From Rhodamnia argentea (lineage: Eukaryota; Streptophyta; Magnoliopsida; Myrtales; Myrtaceae): a stretch of 64,000 bases of DNA. The notes under the pieces are model-generated. The model saw nothing but the letters and a program-made list of their open reading frames with translations, had not been told where the DNA came from and did no database searches. Shown here piece after piece: positions 58,964-64,000 of this stretch. Position 1 is the stretch's first letter. Each line of letters opens with the position of its first letter. Position numbers and translations under genes: made by a program. The stretch lies in the NCBI RefSeq assembly GCF_020921035.1, contig NC_063157.1, positions 11,878,001 to 11,942,000 of the forward strand, given 5' to 3'.

Positions 58964-60379
58964 TTAACCATCGAGGCGCGCTCCACTTGGCCGCATCTCG
59001 GCGAGCAGTGCTTTTAATCCTCCAAGTCCAAGGGCCGCCCTGGCGGCTTCTTTCATCGTCGCCGCCCGTGCTTTCAGCCACTCGTCCCTCATCATCTCCG
59101 CCAACCGCTCCGCTATTTCCACTCCCTTCACCGCATCCCTCTCGCCCCACCCCCAGCTCTCCTCCCAAATCCCGATCCCCGCCCTTCTCACCAGGCTTGC
59201 GTTGATCTTCTGGTCCCCGTGCTGTGGCCACGCCAGCATCGGCACGCCGTGCCACACGGCCTCTGTGACCGAGTTCCACCCGCAGTGGCTCAGGAACCCG
59301 CCTATCGCCGGGTGGCCTAGTATCTCGCTCTGGTTCAACCAGCGCTTCACGGCTATGCCGTTCGCCGCCCCGCCCGAGGTTGCCATCGCCAGATTTTGCC
59401 CGATCACATCTTCCAGGTCCTCTGTGTCTTCTTGATCCACTTTCTTGCTTTTCACCATCCATACGAACCTCACCCCGCTCCGTACCAGTCCAACTCCTAG
59501 TTCTCTTATTTGCTCCCTCGACATGGCTGTTCTACTGCCGAAGCTCACGTAAATAACCGATCCCACCGGTTGATCGCCCAACCAAGCTGACGGATGAGAA
59601 TGCGACTCTCCGAAGTTAGCTGGTGGGAGCAGCCCAATGGCAATTGCAGGTGGCAATCCTCGAGGCATTTTCGTGCTGTTTAGCTCTGTTAACGTATCCT
59701 GCTCAAATTCGTGGAACGTGTTGATCAAAATGCCATCTGCGTCGATCATGCTCTTGCCGTTCTGAGTGAGAGAGTTCTTTAGGAAGTTGTCTTCTTCTTC
59801 TAATAGGGGCGGCGGAAACCATGAGACGGGTATTGGTTCTTGATACGGTATCTCAATGACGTCTTCGTTATCCTGAGAACCGGGCATGGCTTTCGCGACG
59901 AATATCCGATGGAAGGACATGAAGAGCGTCAGCATTCTAGCGGACGACGTGAAGAAGACATAATTCGGAAGGTTGATGGCTCGGGAGATCGGAAGGACTG
60001 CGGATAGCAAGCTCATGTCCGTGATGAGAGCAGAAAGGGGCGGAGATACCGACGAGAGGAGGGGAGGGAGGAGGCAGCACGACGCACAGATGGCTTCGTA
60101 ATGGCGATAGAAGGGATCGTCGGTGTCGCTAGAAGACTCGTTAAGGGGAAGAAGGCACAGTTGCTTGGGAATAACTTGAGGGAAGCTGGTGAAGAAACTG
60201 GAGAGGGCGTGCGACTCGGCGAGCGAGACCGTCGGGTGTGCGGCAATGAAGGTGACCCGGACGTCCTCCTCCGCCGCGAGCGAGGCGGCCAACCGGAGAA
60301 ACGGCGTCAGATGGCCCATCCCGGAGCTCGGAAATAGAGCCACGTGGACAGTGCTCTTTTGCGCCCGGGTTTGTGACAT
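58964..60379 (-). CDS. UDP-glycosyltransferase, UGT708-type (putative flavonoid C-glucosyltransferase)
   Basis: A single-exon GT1 enzyme of 471 residues. The catalytic His23 lies in PSSGMGHLTPF and the partner Asp121 in ITDMS. The 44-residue sugar-donor box runs from Trp347 to Gln390 (WLNQSEILGH ... HGDQ); the final Gln favours UDP-glucose. 'GMGHLTPFL', 'SFGSRTAMSREQI' and 'RFVWMVKSKKVD' closely resemble UGT708 enzymes, which C-glucosylate 2-hydroxyflavanones or other phloroglucinol-type rings in the cytosol. That activity is an inference from family resemblance; an O-glucosyltransferase remains possible. The coding GC content is clearly higher than the flanks. A TATA box lies about 65 bp upstream. 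No neighbouring pathway gene is seen, so it looks like a lone locus. Confidence 0.92.
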   Translation of the reverse strand: MSQTRAQKSTVHVALFPSSGMGHLTPFLRLAASLAAEEDVRVTFIAAHPTVSLAESHALSSFFTSFPQVIPKQLCLLPLNESSSDTDDPFYRHYEAICASCCLLPPLLSSVSPPLSALITDMSLLSAVLPISRAINLPNYVFFTSSARMLTLFMSFHRIFVAKAMPGSQDNEDVIEIPYQEPIPVSWFPPPLLEEEDNFLKNSLTQNGKSMIDADGILINTFHEFEQDTLTELNSTKMPRGLPPAIAIGLLPPANFGESHSHPSAWLGDQPVGSVIYVSFGSRTAMSREQIRELGVGLVRSGVRFVWMVKSKKVDQEDTEDLEDVIGQNLAMATSGGAANGIAVKRWLNQSEILGHPAIGGFLSHCGWNSVTEAVWHGVPMLAWPQHGDQKINASLVRRAGIGIWEESWGWGERDAVKGVEIAERLAEMMRDEWLKARAATMKEAARAALGLGGLKALLAEMRPSGARLDG

Positions 60380-60443
60380 TTCGAGAGGACAAAAAAATTG
60401 CTATTTCGTTGAAGGTACAAGCTGAATTGGACCTTAACATCCC

Positions 60444-60455
60444 TATATAAAAACA
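60444..60455 (-). promoter_or_regulatory. TATA box of the UGT gene
   Basis: TTTTTATATAGG on the minus strand lies about 65 bp upstream of the ATG at 60379, a normal distance for a short plant leader. Confidence 0.45.
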
Positions 60456-63400
60456 TTGAGGAATCTGTAGGCAGATGGAGTCCAGGAAAGCAGCTAGAAT
60501 ATGTCTATGGACTGGTTGCTTTTGCTTCACGCTCCAGAATGTGAGGAAGATGGGAGTCTTCTCATGGTTCGCTTCTAGTTGTCGGACTGGAAAAAGTCAC
60601 ACCCAGCTAACTTTGTCAGAGAATGCAAATTTGATTTTGCTAGTGCTTTCTTGATTGATTTGGATAAAAAGGGAGGAGTACATACTCAGGAGTCCTAGAG
60701 ATGGTCTGGATTCTCTTTGACTTTTGCCCTTATTCCGTACCCTGAAGAAAGTACATCGTAAGTGCCGTAACTATTGTATGCCGCTTATTTTGATAGTTTA
60801 ATTTTTCAATCGATCAATTAAACACTACAATTTTCAAAATCCGTTCACCATGAATACCATAACTTTTGATGGCACATTTTAAATCATGGCTTTTTTATTA
60901 AGTTATAACATTCAAGTGATAGATTGAAGTTGGACAAAATGAGCGTTGAAAAAGTTTGATGTTGTATTTTAATGATTAAGAATATCTATAGGGTTTATAT
61001 ATATATATATAAAACATGGGTGCTTTGTAAATATTTAGTTTGGAGAGGCCCTTGGGAACACATAAATATTGATCACTCGTTTGTGGGATTTCCACCGCAT
61101 TTTTTTATGAAAATACTAGATAAATAAGTTTTATGCGTTTTATCATAAATGTCCGGTATCGAGGAAATTTGGTTAGGAAGTAAACTAATCGGCTATCTAC
61201 CAAATGAAGAAAATATCTACTAACTAAGACTTGAGAGGTGAAATAGTCCACTGTGGTTTCTGGGCCTTGTGGTTCGCTTTTGTAAATGTATTTGGGAAAC
61301 GCAAAATGGGCTAAACGGATTTTAAAATGCAAATATTTTAAAGTGTATTTTAAAAATGCATCACAACTTTAACATAAATGACGTTTGGTAAAAGCTATAC
61401 CTTGTAAATGACTTTTACTATTTTTTTAAAGAAAAACTCTTAATTATTTAACTAGCTTGTATTTTGCATGGTCATTCCTTCTTTGAGCCGTCTAGGTCAG
61501 CGACCTCAAACGAGGCCCGAGGATCTCGTGGAGCCTTCAACGGTAGAACAAAATTAGGGTTTTCTTAGATATTTTGGATTTATGAAAGTTGAACGTGGGT
61601 AAAATTGAAAAAAATTATAGTGATTTGAATGCAACTTAAAATTATTTCCCAGGTTGCTCTAAAGTGGGAGGTGGCCCAAAGTTTTGCAATTACTAGTCTG
61701 AGAACAGATGAAAGAAATGGGGCAGGAGTATAACATTGTAGTATGCTAATTGACTTTTAATTAAGGATATTTTATTTTTTGGGTTTTACAAATAAAAAAA
61801 TTTTTAAAAAAAAAAATATATGTGATTTCACGTGTGAGTGCTGTGAAATTTTCTGGAGGTTCGTATAAAAAAAAAAACGTTGCGCTCGATGAATTGTAAA
61901 CTTGTAGACTAAACGAAAAAAGAAGAAATAAAAATATTTGATTTTCTACTTTTGCTCAATAAATTGACTTTTGATAATAGAAATTCGTTTGGTAATAGTA
62001 GAAAATTTATACATCTAAAACATTATTAACAGGAAATTTTCTATGAAGATTTTGTCTGCAGCTGAAAAATTTATACTTCATTTTAAAACTTTTAAAATTT
62101 CTTTTTTATTATTAAAAATATTATTTATTTTTTATCAACAAGTCCTTTTTTGTTTTTAGAGTACTTCTTGAGTTGAGAAGCTACTTTTTTTAACTTTTCA
62201 ATTGGGGAAAAATAATTATAAGTGAAAAAAAAAAATTTAAAAAAAAAAAATAAAAAAAAAATAAGTTTTATAAAGTATAAATCTACTTCCAGTAGTGTTA
62301 TCATGAGCACTCTTAGATACCCCAAAGATGAAAAATTGCTCCTAAAGAAACTTTGTCACACCACTCACGAAGGGGAAAAAGGATCTTGTAAAAGTAGGTT
62401 TGTTGCATGGTACGAGCTAATTAACTTCCCACAAGAGAGAAAAAAAAAGACAATCTTTTGAATCAACTAAAAATTAGTAATGATTCAATCCAAAAGTTTG
62501 GGGACCACATTGAATAAATAAAAAGATATAGCACATTTTAGAAAGTTAGTTTTTGTATTTATCTCGTTTGTATGTGTTCCTTCTGAGGATGCTGAAGTTT
62601 CGTGGTCCGGTAGTTCTGGCACCTCGGGTTATGTTACCTTGATTGTGTCCAATTCGGACGCAGTCTTCCTTAGGGCATGTGCTGGAATTGGTTTTTCAAA
62701 TGGACTTGGAACCCTAACACGTATTGTGTTGCATTTACTATAATGTGGTTCCGGACTAGGCCCATATCATATGCCTCACTATTCTTGAGGTTGAACTGCG
62801 GGGATCCTATTTCAAGATTATGGGTTATTAAAAAAAATTTTTACTTTGGCGGAAGATTGTTGACATGGATACCGGCCACCCTATGTGGCACAACCATCAT
62901 TTTAATAATATTTTATTTTTTATATTTTTCTTTTTTTTTATTTATTTTTTTAATTTTTTACATATTTTTATTAGAAAATGTTTACATTAGTACCAAACGT
63001 GCCACTTAGGATGGCTGGCATCCACAGCAGCGATTTTTGGTCGAATGAATTATTGGTCAACGAAAGATTTATAACTAAATTATAAAAAAAAATAAAAATT
63101 GAATTAACATAATTGTAACAAGTTTAGGACTTTTTTGAGTGATGCTGAGAACATATTAGAGGAGAAGAAGAAGAAGAAAAAAAATCGGAATGTGAGGGGG
63201 TCCTCTGGCTGCACAATTTTTACCAAAAGAAAGAGGGGACTGGCTCTCGATATTGGGCTGCCTGGGGCCTTAATGTATGGTACATTTGATGGGTCCTTTA
63301 TTTTTTTGGATCTGTTCTGACCGAGAAAATTGTGGGTTTGTCCACATATATTTGTTGTATTATGGGGTTGCTAATTGTCATTGACACCTTTTATGACGTT

Positions 63401-64000
63401 ACTTTATTGATATTTTTTTTTATGTCACTATATCTGAGAATGCCGCTATATTATGTGTATTTTTATCTGGATGTGGTTTAGCTACCACAGTAACGTTGTT
63501 AATTGGTGGGGTTCTGTTAGATGTAATTTAGCCGACATAAACAATGTCAAAGCTATCCAAAGCATCTTAGAAATTAGATTTCATGCAAGACTATCGACAT
63601 AAAAGTCAGAGTTAGAGACTGTAAATTACAAAAAAATGAGCTAAAGGAATAAAAGCCTCAATTTTCAGTTAATCTGATTCTTTTAAGCATTTAGATAGTA
63701 GAGTGGTTTATTTGCGCATGTTTTCTTGTAATTACTTGGATTTATAATAAAAAAAAACTGTCGACACCTAAATTTTGACTATCTTTTTAGTCATTTATTT
63801 TGCATAAAAATTAGGACTAATTTTAGTTCTAAACAAAATTAATCAAATCAAATTTTCATTTTTATTTTAGCATGCATGCATTACATCAGCATTAATTTGG
63901 ACCAACGATGAAATTGAGCTTAAATTGACAAGCAGTGGATCAAATCTATCATGAGATTTTTGACCAGCAATAGAGAGCATTTGTATTAAGCCTCATTTTA
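60456..64000. other. Intergenic, repeat fragments only
   Basis: About 61930-62225 repeats parts of the family-D element ('aattcgtttggtaatag', 'acatctaaaacattattaac', 'agtacttcttgagttg'). About 62470-62530 is a family-C fragment ('ggggaccacattgaataaat'). 62838-63137 is a family-A right half ending 'agtttaggactttttt'. Short open frames elsewhere have no signatures. Confidence 0.5.

Noticed and set aside
58953..59462. 169-codon charged ORF overlapping the UGT gene
   Set aside because: Same-strand alternate-frame shadow of the GC-rich UGT coding sequence.

Overview
The window is nuclear DNA of a flowering plant, most likely a woody eudicot. The genes have GT-AG introns and belong to plant-type families, and they lie in AT-rich DNA full of small non-autonomous transposons, fold-back repeats and LTR-element remains. 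I lean towards Myrtaceae (eucalypt relatives) because the repeats look familiar, but that is only an impression. All exon models were built by hand from splice sites, reading phase and remembered family sequences. Each model given as complete has exon lengths summing to a multiple of three with an open frame.

Layout, left to right. 1-1.9 kb: LTR-retrotransposon remnant with a tRNA-Met-type primer-binding site. 4.8-5.8 kb (-): single-exon carboxylesterase of the CXE17 type. 8.8-11 kb: two DNA-transposon-like repeats around a short orphan ORF. 12.0-13.4 kb (-): PLAC8/plant-cadmium-resistance-like protein with a long Gln/Pro-rich N-terminus. 16.0-17.4 kb (-): 93-residue twin-CX9C COX-assembly protein (CMC1-like). 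18.0-20.6 kb: three repeat elements. 20.8-23.4 kb (+): 14-3-3 protein. 24.5-28.7 kb: repeats, including an 813-bp-period tandem duplication whose second copy carries a poly(A)-tailed retroposed insert. 29.0-33.3 kb (+): RCC1-repeat beta-propeller, 11 coding exons. 34.5-37.0 kb (+): GDT1/UPF0016 cation transporter, 10 coding exons. 38.0-38.4 kb (-): decayed membrane-protein gene. 38.4-40.6 kb (-): plastid rhomboid-like pseudoprotease (RBL9-like). 44.1-51.9 kb (-): uncharacterised, propeller-like plant protein whose 5.5-kb first intron contains a 2.7-kb LTR element. 52-58.9 kb: gene-poor. 59.0-60.4 kb (-): UGT708-type glycosyltransferase, probably a C-glucosyltransferase. 60.4-64 kb: repeats only.

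The genes are unrelated housekeeping or metabolic loci rather than a pathway cluster. From memory, the order CXE17 / CMC1-like / 14-3-3 upsilon / RCC1 matches Arabidopsis At5g16080 / 16060 / 16050 / 16040, so the left half looks like an ancient syntenic block into which a PLAC8 gene and transposons have been placed. I saw no CRISPR array, tRNA, rRNA or viral genome, and no convincing new molecular system. The most notable items are the rhomboid with altered catalytic residues, the GDT1 protein with an altered signature, the UGT708 gene, the retroposed insert, and repeat families with several copies in the window.
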